Source of the DNA: Sialis fuliginosa
Lineage: Eukaryota > Arthropoda > Insecta > Megaloptera > Sialidae
Direction: 5' to 3'
Length of the DNA stretch: 64,000 nt
Assembly (NCBI GenBank): GCA_961205875.1
Contig: OY540819.1
Location: forward strand, 6,078,501-6,142,500
The first letter of the stretch is position 1. Each line of letters starts with the position of its first letter. The notes beneath the pieces are model-generated. The model had not been told where the DNA came from. It did no database searches and saw only the letters and a program-made list of their open reading frames with translations. This document shows positions 34,456-46,245 of this stretch, in pieces. A program made the translations under genes and the position numbers.

Positions 34456-35514
34456 TAATTTTTGTTGCTACGTTTAATTCCAACTTCATAGTAGGTATAA
34501 CTCGAAAAATGTAATAATTTAATACCTCAAATTTTCATTATTATAAAAGATCACATAAACCAAATATTAAAATACAGTTAAATAATTTATATTAAACGAT
34601 ATGACATAGTGATTGCTTTACATAGACACAGAACGTCAAGTGTTTCCAGTGCGTGGGAACAACATTGTGACAAATACTGTTACAGGCAGCGCCGCCTACC
34701 ATCCATTGTCGAGGTTCTTTGTTCTCATTACTTTATTGGATACATTAACCGTGCTGCTATTTATATTATATTGAATACCGTTCTGACGAAATTGTTGTAA
34801 ATCATCATATTTTGTATGTCAGATATGCAGAATGTCTCGACGTTTTTTTTTTGCAAGGATTCACAATTTTTATTTTCTTGAACAAAACATGTATTTATAT
34901 ATTCAAGATTTAAGAAATGACAGTGTTTGGGACACTTCAATATTTGCCGAAACGTGGGCTGAATTGATGACCACGACAAAGCGGCTTATATAAGTTAAGA
35001 TTAAAAAATACAAAATGAGATCACAGATGACTTTTAAACTGAAATTCGATTTGTTTGTAATATCAAAAAATATTATTTATTGTGCAAACACAAACAAAAT
35101 ATTTGCTAAATTATTATTTAAAAAAAATGGCATAACCGAAGGTAATAATAACTTATATTTTCAAAATTTGACATTTGCCATACCTATATTTACATAAAAT
35201 TCACATATTGTTTTTAGAATGAAATGGGAGATACCGATCAATTTATAAAATTAAAATTTTCCAACGTGAAGGATCTTTGATAGCGACATTTAAAAAAATT
35301 GTGCTGATTTACGGTTGATAAAATGTTAGACATCACTGTGTTAAGGGCTTTTTTTAAGCCTAAGAAACCACTCTCTTGAGAATAGCTGAAATACTGAGTC
35401 CAACGGGATTGTCCTGATCTGTTAAAGTAAATGTTAAGGGTTCATTTCGGCTTGAGTGTAGGGTTATTGAACACTATAAATTAAACATGATGTATTACAT
35501 TATAAGCAAGGACC
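34456..35514. other. A/T-rich spacer with a patch at 34940-34965
   Basis: TTGCCGAAACGTGGGC at 34943-34958 resembles the GAAAC-containing tail of hammerhead-type repeats but lacks an upstream CTGANGA box. Short frames here show no domain. Confidence 0.35.
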
Positions 35515-35582
35515 TGAACCTGAACCCGAACCTGAAACCTGAAAAACCCCATATTTTTCATTAACCCGAACCCGAATAGAAC
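35515..35582 (+). repeat. Degenerate hexamer repeat (CCTGAA / CCCGAA)
   Basis: ACCTGAACCTGAACCCGAAC and following words give about eight diverged 6-bp units, interrupted by an A/T stretch. It is not the insect telomere repeat TTAGG. Confidence 0.75.
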
Positions 35583-37628
35583 CGTTATATTTCAAAGTCT
35601 ACAAACCTGAATAAGGACTAAAAGACTAAATATTTATTTGTTATGAGAATTGACCATATATCTTCTTCCTATAATTCTTTCAATATGGTAAGGAACCATT
35701 ATAACACAGAACCTCTAATTTTACATTTTCTGAGTCTATTGGATCGAAAAGTAGCTATATGAATTATTTTTATTTTAAATAATTTAGCGAAAAGTAGGTA
35801 AGAAGTAAATAAAATACATTTATTTCAGTGCAAGTATCTCAACTATGCACTAAAAAAACACTTTAACTGTACTCCATATCACGTATATCAATTCAAACAA
35901 GTCAAAAATTAATTTACCAAAAAAAAAACTAGATTAAAAGTTCACATTTCGTATCTCCAGAAACGGAAGAGTAAGCGGACGTCTCGATATTTTGGCAGGT
36001 TTTGTTTTTTATTTATGATACGTCTTAAAACATTTCCATGTTGATGTTATCAGGCTGCTTGCAGCATCAGCACATACATATATCTACAGTGTCGTGTATG
36101 ATTCTTGGAAACAGTAAGTATATTACTGACATCATCATTTGTATGAGTATTGCGAAAGCCGACAACTTCTTATAAAAGTAACGAACAATTATTGTTATTG
36201 CAAATGCACTTCAATGGTTTTGTTTTCATTTTTTGGTTTGTAGCAATGCATAATGTGTGTTTTTGAAAGGATAATCAACAAATTAATGGTGTTTGCTTTG
36301 AATTTTGTTAAGTAAGTATAATTTTATATAAAACGCAGACAGTAAATCTTAACTATCTATAATATAATCAGTTACTGTGTTTTATTTTAATAATTATCTT
36401 AAAGTATTTTGACATATTAGAGGGTTCAAGGAATCATTCATTAAAATTAGATAATGAATTTTGAAAACGATATTACTATACAATAATACCCGATATTATT
36501 AAGAATTTGAGAAGCAGCAGAACAAAACTTGATAAATCCACTTTGAACCGAGGTGACTTTTTTTCCATTCGACATTTTCAAAAATTTTACCAAAAATCAC
36601 GGATCAAATATTGCTAAAACCTCTTTTAAAATGGCTTTAAAAAAGTGTCTCGAAACAAAAGCTAACAAATCCAGTATAAAAAACAGAAAAAGTTTGTGTA
36701 CGATTATTATGTTAAAATTTCTTTGCCAAAATGTGCTTTATTGATTAAAATGTTTAATTATTAATGTTTTTTTTTTCACTTACAACGTTTAGCCATTACA
36801 GGTTATGATATCTCTGTGGTTCAAATGTAGATAAATCCAACTTGTAGGACATCTAATTTTTTAAAGTTACCCATCTTCCATTTTATGTAAAAACGCTAGT
36901 TCAAAATTTGGGTATTAAAAAATCTCCACTATAACCATACTCAAAAGTTAAAAAAGTACATGAAAATAGGGTAGTTACATTTTGACCTCTCCTGTAAAAT
37001 TTCATCTTCATTTGTTCGCAAGCAAAAGTAGATACATTTTTTTGCAAGGTACCGGAATGTGTAGTGTTGTTTTTGAATTTGATCTATGTAGAAATTATAT
37101 AATTTTCTGTTTAAATCCTTCTAATGCAGTATAAACGTGGTCATCTACGTAATATAGTGGAGTACTATAAAATACTACATAGATTAGTGAAACATTTTTC
37201 AGAGAACGTTCACAATAACTTGAAAAATATTTTGTTTCCTTCTATTTAGCTATAGTTAAATCATGTTGGCTTCTAAAATATATATTTGTGTATTTTCACA
37301 AGAAAAAATGGTTTATAAGTTAACTTAATGTGATTGCAAAAATATATAAACTCATTCTTTTTACGTCTATCCATTGAATCGATACTTCTTCAACTTCTGC
37401 TATATATAACATGTCTAGACATTAATTTAACAGCAAAAACTGTACAACTACAATAGAAATAAAACCACACTTGTGCATTTCTAATTGGTCATGATAGCTG
37501 TGCACTGACAAAATAAAAACATAATCTATTATCTATACATGTTACAATATGTACGTTTTTATTTACATGCACAGATACCGATCGCGACAAACAGTAATTA
37601 TACACACTTTACATAAACTACGTCGTCA
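35583..37628. other. A/T-rich spacer
   Basis: No supported feature; the frame at 36553-36744 is lysine/asparagine-rich and typical of chance A/T-rich frames. Confidence 0.45.
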
Positions 37629-37745
37629 CATTATATAATAACGCTGTAAATAAACAACGTATTACGTCGTCACACAGACCGTGCGATAGTTGTCAGTGTA
37701 CGAGGAATCGGGAACACAAGTGGCAGAGAGGGGGTTGTACGTTAT
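37629..37745 (+). repeat. Promoter-like segment, copy 1
   Basis: GCTGTAAATAAACAACGTAT followed by TACGTCGTCAC, GACCGTG.GATAGTTGTCAG and CACAAGTGG recurs at 38263-38350 (offset 620 bp). This copy ends in GCAGAGAGGGGGTTG and is not followed by the G/C-rich block seen after copy 2. The TTACGTCGTCA words are CRE-like. Confidence 0.75.
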
Positions 37746-38220
37746 AAGAGTTGTTCAAATGTCAAACAGTTTATTATTTTTATTTTATTTCATGGTTATG
37801 TTTTAGGATTGTTTAAGTATAAATAAATATATATAAAATGAGATAGTGAAATTAAAGCCACTAACAAAAAAAATTGTTGCACTTAAAGGCCAAGTTTTGT
37901 TCAATATAAAACTCATCAAATATTATAAGTAAGTTTGAGTCAATATTTCTCTAAATGATGAAAATTATATTTTATTGTAAATGTGCAGTTTGAAAATACA
38001 AATAGCTACATTTGTTTTAAACTTTTTATTTATTTATGTCAGTTTTATTGGTGGAGAGCCTTTTAAAGTTTTTTTTTGTAACCAAGGCCCATAGATTTTC
38101 AGCATTTTTTTAAAATTTCGACTAATTATATTTAACTTACAAAAAAATGTTTGAGATGATTGTTTTTAACTAAAAAAATACCGTTTAAAAATGATGAACT
38201 ATATAAAATAATTTCACCTT
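37746..38220. other. A/T-rich spacer between the two copies
   Basis: Nothing recognised. Confidence 0.45.
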
Positions 38221-38244
38221 CTCGTCATTTTTGACGACTTGACC

Positions 38245-38581
38245 CGCTATTTATAAAATGTCGCTGTAAATAAACAACATATTACGCTATGACACCGACC
38301 GTGTGATAGTTGTCAGTGTATGGGAGATCGGTTACACAAGTGGTGGTAGTGGGGGGCCGGTAGCAATGGAGGGGACCAGGTGGTGGTGTGAGGTGAGGCA
38401 AGGACGAACGCTGTTACGGCCGGCTCCGCCTACCGGAAACGGTTCCGAGCCGAACGTGTGTACGAACATAACCGAAGCGAACTTATTGATCAAATCGTGC
38501 CAGTGTTGTCTGGTATGGCTCTCACGGTGTATGGTTTTAGGTGCACTTGAAAAAGTTTGTGTGACATTTAAAGTTGTTTGA
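38245..38581 (+). promoter_or_regulatory. Promoter-like copy 2 and adjoining G/C-rich block
   Basis: The duplicated segment (38263-38350) is preceded by TATAAAA (38252-38258) and followed by the most G/C-rich stretch of this part of the window (GGTGGTAGTGGGGGGCCGG, TACGGCCGGCTCCGCCTACC). A 92-codon frame (38303-38581) spans it; it is Gly/Arg/Trp-rich with no recognised domain, so I do not call it a gene. The whole would fit a promoter and 5' leader exon of a gene lying outside the window or already lost. Confidence 0.4.
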
Positions 38582-39049
38582 TGAAACTTGAGGTATTGTT
38601 TAATTTATTTATAAATTTACTTTTGAAGACGTATGAATAATAATCTATTTAAATATTCTGCAATCACAAAAGTTTGGTTGACATTGAAAAGATATGAAGT
38701 CTGATGTATTATAGTTATTTTTTCTTTAACAGAATTAATACTAAAACAATTTGGGGCAATGTTATTTATATGAAGATTCGGTTAATTTATTTAAAACTAT
38801 TAATAGACCAAGCTGAGAGGGATGGAAAACCAGTTCTATATCTGTTATAGTCCTTCCACTAAAAAAATAATATACAACTGGAAAAGTATACTGTTAGCCA
38901 ATCAATCTTTATACATACAAGAAGATGTATCAATTTTCTCCTTTTTGTATCCAGGTGTTTAATATGCATCGCTTTGGAGATATTTTGAAAAAAAAATTTT
39001 TTTAGGATACCAGCCTCCAATCTACACACGAATTTGAAAAAAAATAATG
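38582..39049. other. A/T-rich spacer
   Basis: Nothing recognised. Confidence 0.45.
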
Positions 39050-39250
39050 TATGGGATCACTACTTATCAGACCCAACAAACAAACCAAATTTCTTTAATA
39101 TCGGTTCGATAGTTCATTAGATGTGCGTGACAAGGATTCAGGGGACAGACAGACACACAAACAAACAAACATGAAACGAAAAAATGGAAATTTTGCAATC
39201 GCAGAACAATTTTTTTCTGCTTTGGGAAATGATCACATATCTTCCTCTTT
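39050..39250 (+). repeat. Dispersed repeat C, copy 2
   Basis: Plus-strand relative of the repeat at 20195-20440: AATATCGGTTCGATAGTTCA, TGACAAGGATTCAGGGGACA, a short GACAGACA/CAAACAAAC tract, then ATGATCACATATCTTCC. Confidence 0.7.
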
Positions 39251-39384
39251 CTGTTGTATTTGACAATAAAGTCTATGTACTAGTTGAAAAAAAATTATCT
39301 ATATGAATAATTAATAACAGAAACGCAATAAAATAAATTAAATTAAAAAGAGCAGCCTGTACATCTCCATCAACTTATACAAGT

Positions 39385-39545
39385 CATACTAAATGTAGTA
39401 CACCGTGATCGGAGTCAACAAATGAAGAAGTGCCACCAGAAGAAGATGGCAGGGTTGAAGGGGTAATGCGGTTCGGACGTGCAGACCCATGAAGTAACGT
39501 GACGCGCAGGGGTGACTCCTACATTAACCGTGAACTAAAGGGCGA
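39385..39545 (+). other. G/C-rich island with a 27-codon frame containing VMRFGR
   Basis: The frame 39409-39492 (plus strand, between two stops) contains NEEVPPEEDGRVEGVMRFGR at its right part. RFGR is the C-terminal processing signal of RFamide neuropeptides, and acidic spacers are usual in their precursors. There is no signal peptide, no dibasic site before the motif and a stop three residues after it. Most likely fortuitous; given because the island is compositionally distinct. Confidence 0.2.
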
Positions 39546-39804
39546 AATCTATTTCTTAGTTAATACCTACCCACCGCCACCAACTTCGCTCTTCTTTGAG
39601 ATTGGTTCACTTTTTTGTTGTCTTCATTACAGTGGGATACATATATATTATATCGCTATGTCTTTTGTATTTAAGTAATAGTTTGTTTAGATGTATCAAG
39701 TTTTATTGATTCAATATTTGGTTTATATTTGGAAATGTAAAAATATTCATTGGGTATGGGCGTTTAAAAATCTTAATATAAACGACGCTTCGATATCTAA
39801 TATA

Positions 39805-40311
39805 CTGGCACCAGTCTTGGATATGACCTCAGTAATGGCTATTCTTTAATTAAATGTACTGAATTAGAAATATTTGTATAATATATTTGATTACTACCAT
39901 TTCTGAATATTAATCTATATATATTTAACAGTCTTACAGCGTGATTTGATCATAATCGGCCAATAGGTGTCAAATGGACATTCAAACTAATTATTAATTG
40001 TTTCAAATTTGACGGTACTTTCTTTTATATCTTTTGTGTTGTAGTACTTATCATTTTGTAATCATTAGCAAGTGTCCATCACTGCGTGCTCATTACTGGC
40101 TTTACGTTATCCTCTAAGAAAAAAAAACGAACAAAATAAAAATTTATAATTTAAAAAATAAACTATGTTTGCTGACTTTGGCAATTAAATTGATTAAATA
40201 AAGAGTTACTTGTTTTAATAGTAACATGAGTTCATGAGAATTAGAAAAAAGAAGCCCTTCAATCAAAAAAACAGTAAACCTTGCTCTTATAGCGGCCATA
40301 ACTGGTGCCAG
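39805..40311. mobile_element. TIR element with CTGGCACCAGT ends
   Basis: Ends CTGGCACCAGTCTTGGATAT and, inverted, CTGGCACCAGTTATGGCCGC, both next to TA (39803-39804, 40312-40313); weaker similarity continues inward for about 15 bp. CTGGCACCAG is itself almost palindromic, which weakens the argument. The 64-codon minus frame at 40144-40338 crosses the end and is not a gene. Confidence 0.45.
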
Positions 40312-40313
40312 TA

Positions 40314-43099
40314 CCTTATATATATTTGCAGTTAACAATAACTAGTTGGGAGTTTTGTTATTAAAATAGTTGCTTGGGTCCTACTTTCATATTTTCGCCA
40401 TATTAATTTAAAGACGACGGGATTTTTATTAATTGTCTTTAATATCTTCATCAAAGATTTTTTCTCCAGTTTGCAACTAATTTATTTTTACTGTTTTCTC
40501 TTCTATTAAAAGGAGAATCATAAGGAAAAACTTGTTGAAAGTTTCATCCAAATCAATTCAGTACTTTCCGAGATTAGCGTTAACAAACAAACAAACAAAC
40601 TTATAAACTTGTCTTCTTTATTATATTAGTTTAGATTAACAAAAACAAAAATCCAGTATTTTTTTTGTTTAATCTAAAAAGTGTGAAACTGCATAATTTA
40701 TTCAAATAATAGAATTGCTTTCTCCTTTTGTCTTGATTATACTTGACTGCAGAAATTGCAATATCTTCAGCATGTATTGAAATAATATATTGTTTGGGAA
40801 AGGTATAATGTCTACCCTATCAATAATCCTAGAGACCCAACAGGATAATGTATTCTATATCCGGTAAGCCATTGATTGTGTACGGGGATTATGCATGTGT
40901 TAAGGATTTCTGTTTTACGGCGGCTTTGAATCTTAGGTGTTTGGGTAACTAGTGGTATCATTACATCACAGAACTTATTATCAAAAGATTTCCAGAAAGT
41001 TGTGGATTCAAAGTTCTCCTTCTTCTGTGTTTTTATTGTCTGCTGATTTGACCTTTTCAGACAACTATTTTTTATTAATCGTGTATTTCAAGCTCGATAA
41101 ATGTAAAATAAATATTAGTATATTAAACACTCTAAAAGTTAACATTTGTTTAAAATAAATTGCTAGTTAGATGCCTTTCCCCATTTACCCTATTCACCTG
41201 ATCTTCTCACACTATCAGATTATTATTTATTTCGCTCCTTACATTCCCTTAATGGCAAGAACTATATCTCTATAGAACATTGAAAGAATCACACAAAAAA
41301 ACTAGTAGGAAAGTAGATATAAATATTTAAAAATCTTGTTCTAATTTACCATTAAAATTTCTGCGCTCTACAAACTTTTCGAACAATCCAAGTTTTTGAA
41401 AAATATACCATTGGTGCTAGTAAAGTACCCCTGACTTTACATTAAAATTATATATTAATAAGTGAGTTGTTCTCTAAGTACTAGAGAAAACATAGAGTTA
41501 AATAAAACTTCAAATAGTCCAAATCTATAATTTACAGAAGAAATAAATTTACGTTAAGCATTGTCAACCCTGTCTCAACAAAGGATACGCAGCAGCATAC
41601 CTTGGGTACATAAACCGCACGCCTTACAAAAGACAGGGACAGTATGAAAGCACTCACCAAACAAGTTACTTGAATTATAATAGATCAACGCATTCCATCC
41701 TTGTTTGCCATTGCGATGAGATGTATAAATCTGAAACCACCACCAACCTCTCCACTTCATCTACAGAAACTTATTTCCCAAGTTTTCAAACTTCGCTGTA
41801 CAACATTGAAAGTATTTAAGTTTTTCTCGATCTTTGTCTACTGTATTTGTATGCGATATTCTGTTTCTTTCCACGCTGCTCTCTTTTTATGTTGGATGAG
41901 AAAATAAACAGGAGTATTTCGTGATTGCAGAGTGCCTTGTATCGCCCAACCTCTCGCTTACTGGATCTTGTTTATAAATTCAAAGTGTTGATAACTTTGC
42001 AATTCTGTTTTTAGGATTTACTCACTTATATGACTATCAATGCAATCATTTCGACACATTTAGCTCGGAATTTGGTAAGCCTTTTGATTCCATAAGAGGA
42101 AAAGGTTTTTTTATAAATAACTTAGCTAATTTAACTTAAGATTCAAGAAGTGTAGAATCTTGGTTGTATGATGAATGAAAATTTATTTTGATACTTCAGT
42201 TTAAGCGTTTGCTGGTTACCATATTACTTACTACACATTAAAGTAAATCCTGTTGTTCGTTATCGTTAAGTACGTTCAAATCTATAATAAAATATTGATT
42301 TTAATAATTATTTGATAATACTTCGATAAATATTCAATTTAACCCATACCTATTTTTATCTCCCTGGTAAATATTTTTATATCTTTTCCTAGAATTTATA
42401 TTAAATGGTAGATAGTAAAATCGTATTTAACATTGTTTGAAACCCTATTCAGATTTCAACAAATATAATATTACGAAAGAAAATACAAGATGCCAAAAAC
42501 TAAAATAAAACTCTGTTCTTTGCTCTTCTAATTTGCACTTCTGAAAAATGATAGGTCTCACGACAAACTGTCGACAACATTTTTGTAATTATCTTTTGCT
42601 CTTCCCAACTCCTCCCGTACTCAATTAGTATTCATACTTGGGCGTCGTGAAAATCCGTAGACGCTCGGAGAATCCGAACGTGCAACATATCTGCTACTTC
42701 GTTGTACGACGGAGATAACGCTAGAGTTTACACGAAGTTAACAAGAGATTTGTATAGTTGAGTTAATTCAATCTTTTATAATAATGTTTTCTCACTTTCG
42801 CTCAAGCTGACGGAAATTCATAATAATTTATGAGAACCTCTTTAATTGTTTTTGATGTTTTCATGCCGCGGTTATCTAAGTGTTAAATTATTTGAGTTAT
42901 TATATTGGTTTAAAGTTTATCTTGGAAACTTTACTTACATTATGCAGATTCACTGGTGGATCTTATATTAGCTATTGTAGGGTTAGAGTTCGTTTTTAAA
43001 TATTTATTATTATATGCTAATGTTGATTCAGTACTGAAACTTTTTTTAACATAAATGTTTTAGATTAAATAAAAATACAGCTTATTCTCAAATTAACAA
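40314..43099. other. Long spacer with several balanced-composition patches
   Basis: An AACAAACAAACAAACAAAC microsatellite at 40582-40600 follows a TCAATTCAGTACTTTCCGAG phrase of the CTGAACC-type repeat group. Patches of even composition lie at 40850-40950, 41560-41770 and 42540-42740. The middle one carries overlapping 60-70-codon frames on both strands with no recognised domain. No gene can be supported. Confidence 0.35.
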
Positions 43100-43404
43100 A
43101 GCGTTGTTACCATATCACTCCACAAGTCATTGGCGTATCATTCGGATTTTAAAATAAATATTAATTGTTTTGAATTATAAAATTAATTAATAATAAATGT
43201 TTTATATTGTCTTTAAAAATATTTCAGTGATGATTGATTAACAGAGAAACGTCTATTTGGAAATATCATCTTTCTTACATACCAAATTCAATCATGATTG
43301 TAATTTAAAGCATATTTGTATATTATACATTTTTAACGGACGCCTCTAGGATAATTACATGGAAATGACGAAAGTAACATTTAATTAAAGATGGTCGTCG
43401 TCAA
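43100..43404 (+). repeat. Dispersed repeat B, copy 2
   Basis: Inverse of 10097-10390 with moderate divergence. Its right edge adjoins the sequence into which the MITE at 43421 inserted. Confidence 0.7.
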
Positions 43405-43420
43405 GTTTCATTTATGGACT

Positions 43421-43544
43421 CAAGGTATGTGAAGTACAAGGTAGCCTCAGTAGCTCGGCGCGAGAGAGGGAAATACGTTTTCTGGGGTGCCCAAGCTGAT
43501 TGGTCAAAAGCTACTAAGACAACCTGTGTATTTACTAACCTTGA
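43421..43544. mobile_element. hAT-type MITE, CAAGGT family, copy 2
   Basis: CAAGGTATGTGAAGTACAAG...TTACTAACCTTGA is flanked by exact 8-bp TATGGACT (43413-43420, 43545-43552). It shares its whole length with 28791-28915. The flanks joined without the MITE match 15854-15896, so the unoccupied site exists in a paralogue. Confidence 0.92.
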
Positions 43545-43552
43545 TATGGACT

Positions 43553-44208
43553 AGCATTGGTTGTTATGTATCCATAGTCTTTTACACACAGCCGTCATAG
43601 ATTGCCGTAATGTAATTCAGTTAATTTGTACATTAAATATGTACATAATCTATGAACATGTTCAATGTTTTCAGTAGATTAAATTAGATTAATGTCCATA
43701 TAATTAACACTGTTAATACAGAACCATCAGCGAAGCATGCTAAGGCGTTAGACGAGTCGTTGTGTTATTCTTTGTTGTGGAATCTTAATGGTGACTGGTC
43801 AAGAATTTTTATACATGTTTGATTGTTTTAATTTTGAAATAATTCACTAATTACTCTACATGGTAACGACACGCAATAAATTATTTCTTTAATTAATTGT
43901 CTACAAATATATAATAAAGTCGCTTTGTTAAAGAATACAAAAAAATCTTTATACCTGTAGATTCAAATCATAACAATGTAGAATTTTTTTCTTATGCTCA
44001 CTTAATTGTGATATTGACAGCTGTGTTATGTTGCATATGAATTTAAGCAAATCAGTTTTTACATCTAGAGACCAAATTTACAGACAACATAATACAATTT
44101 GATAGCCTATAGAAAGCTTTTAATAGGTTTTTGCCTAACCGAATACTTTTTAATACTGATTGTTGTATATAAATAAATATTTGGATATTTTAAAAATATA
44201 TATAAAAA
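43553..44208. other. A/T-rich spacer
   Basis: A small even-composition patch near 43720-43800; otherwise nothing recognised. Confidence 0.4.
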
Positions 44209-44230
44209 TACAGTAAACATGTTTACTGTA
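44209..44230. promoter_or_regulatory. 22-bp perfect palindrome with paired forkhead sites
   Basis: TACAGTAAACA followed at once by its exact inverse TGTTTACTGTA. GTAAACA is the forkhead-factor consensus, here as an inverted pair. Whether it is bound is unknown. Confidence 0.4.
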
Positions 44231-44817
44231 GCATGTAAATGACAAAACAATAAATGTCGAAATCTTTCTGTGCAATTTTAAATATCCTCAGGGTATATTT
44301 ATATTATAACTGCATCACAAGTGACTGCACCATGTGGTTATATCAACTTGGCACCCTAACCAATAAATAATTACATTTTCAATTAAATAGTAGCTGCAAT
44401 TTTACATTATCTTAGAAAACCAAAACATTAAATTAAAATATAAGACACTCTAAAAATTGAAAAACGAATTAAAATCATACCTGATAGAAAAATGTCCTCT
44501 ACAATCTGAAAGAATTTTTAATTAAAGTTATTATTATACTTATTATACATTGGACTGTTACCCGGAATATAAATTTAATCTGTAATAAACTTAATATATA
44601 TTGTTTTCATTTATCGCTAACTATTTTCTCAGTATCTCTCCGATGATTGTTTCTTTTTCCGACTTTTCTACACAAAATATCCAAAAATTATATATATAAA
44701 CCTTTCTCGTGAAACATTCATCCATTAGTTACTAAAAAACTCGTGCACATACAGACAGACGTGACGAGGGATTTTTTTTATACTATTTATAGATTATTGT
44801 CAGTTGTGTAGTGTTTA
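44231..44817. other. A/T-rich spacer
   Basis: Nothing recognised. Confidence 0.5.
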
Positions 44818-44819
44818 TA

Positions 44820-45153
44820 CAGTGTATTCCAAGTTGATTAAGACATAGGAAATTTAACATTGGGGTAATTAGAAGTGTTGTAGTAACCTTTGGTCAAATT
44901 TAACGATATGTGATTGGTGAATTTGGAAATAAAATTTAATAAAATTGTAATTAGTATTTTGTTTTCAAATTTATATCTGCCAAAAAATATTATTATAATT
45001 TTATCTAGGATGCTTAAATTAATGAAATTAAAGTTGAGAACAAAATACTGTTGATTAATTTAAAATTTATCAGTTAGTTTCGAAAAAGGTTACTACAACA
45101 TTTCTAATTGTCCCCATGTTAAACCTATGTCTTAATCAACTTGGAATACACTG
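44820..45153. mobile_element. Tc1/mariner-type MITE, copy 1 (deleted right TIR)
   Basis: Ends CAGTGTATTCCAAGTTGATT and its exact inverse, with TA on both sides (44818-44819, 45154-45155). The inverted similarity continues through ACATAGG..TTTAACAT and GTTGTAGTAACCTTTGGTC. Compared with copy 2 (52426) it has lost about 50 bp from the right arm (after TTAGTTTCGA). Non-coding. Confidence 0.9.
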
Positions 45154-45295
45154 TATATGTACATATGTACTTGTTTTGATTTCTTTATGTGTGTGATTTA
45201 TTCTGTTGAGATGAATTGAATTATTATCTATACATTTTCCGCAAAAAGACCATTGCAATAAGCAACTATTTTTTAGTGGTTATTTTGAAAAGTGA

Positions 45296-45560
45296 ACTGT
45301 AGACATATATTTAAGTAAGTTAAATTCTGAACCGTTTATTTAAAAACTAGCTCGCTCTACTTATATTTTAAAATAAATTATATTTGTTAAAATGATATTA
45401 CGAACGTATCGGCTAAAATTAAAAAGCAAATAAGTTTCACTGTAGATATATATTTAAGTAAGTTAGATTCAGGACAACTTGGTCTATTTCTTTTTTAAAA
45501 TAAATGATATTTGTTAAAATCATATACGAGCGTATCGGCTAAAATTAAAAAGCAAAAACA
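45296..45560 (+). repeat. Tandem duplication, ~143-bp period
   Basis: Two units share ACTGTAGA.ATATATTTAAG, AAAATAAAT.ATATTTGTTA and CGTATCGGCTAAAATTAAAA. Unit 2 is shorter. Confidence 0.85.
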
Positions 45561-46245
45561 GAATTTATAATTAATAATAAGTTAGGACAATTGAGACGGT
45601 GCCAAGTTAATAGCGTTGCGCCCGTTGTGAATTGATCTGTGGATCAAGTAAACATTTTGTGATACACATTCAACATAGCGTAATTAGTTTTGGGATCCAA
45701 ATGAACAATGACGATATTATTTACAAACTTGATGAATGTGACACGTTTGTAATAATTTCAATGATTCATTTGTTTGGTGAATTGTTAATAATTAATCATA
45801 ATGTCGTATTGACACGTCTGATTAAAATATTCGACATGGATTCAGTTTTAAATCTAAAAAATATAGGGGAAAGTTTTTTTGTATATTAAATTGATATCTG
45901 TACACGGGTAGAAAAGTGATCAGAAGTGAAGCGTCCATGGAAGCAGGGAAAGCATTGCTTTCCTTACTTTATGGTCAAATTAATACAAAACTTAACAATA
46001 AATTGAAAAATAATTGAAAAATATTATTAGAATATTCATCTTTATGCGCAAATCAAAGTTTTTAACCAAACAGCAAAAATAGCATTTAATATTATTTACA
46101 CGCTCAATTATAAAACTACAATACCTCTACGTGTTATTTTTTGTATTTTAGTCGATATTTCTATAACGAGTTGAAGTTCATTTTTTGATTTCAATAAAAG
46201 TATGTTAATTATATATAAAATGATGTGAAAAGTTGAAATTTTCAA
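45561..46245. other. Spacer with an 85-codon chance frame
   Basis: The frame 45632-45889 shows no domain and has no splice or promoter context. Confidence 0.4.

Noticed and set aside
34940..34965. Third hammerhead-like GAAAC core
   Set aside because: CCGAAACGTGGGC is present but there is no CTGANGA box or stem II upstream and no outer inverted repeat.
35515..35582. Telomere-like repeat
   Set aside because: The unit is CCTGAA/CCCGAA, not TTAGG, and it is short, degenerate and internal.
38303..38581. 92-codon frame in the G/C-rich block as a gene
   Set aside because: Its length follows from low A/T content; Gly/Arg/Trp-rich with no domain, signal or repeat, and shifted frames are similarly open in part.
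41575..41907. Two overlapping frames on opposite strands (41575-41760, 41701-41907)
   Set aside because: No recognisable protein on either strand; openness again reflects a patch of even composition.
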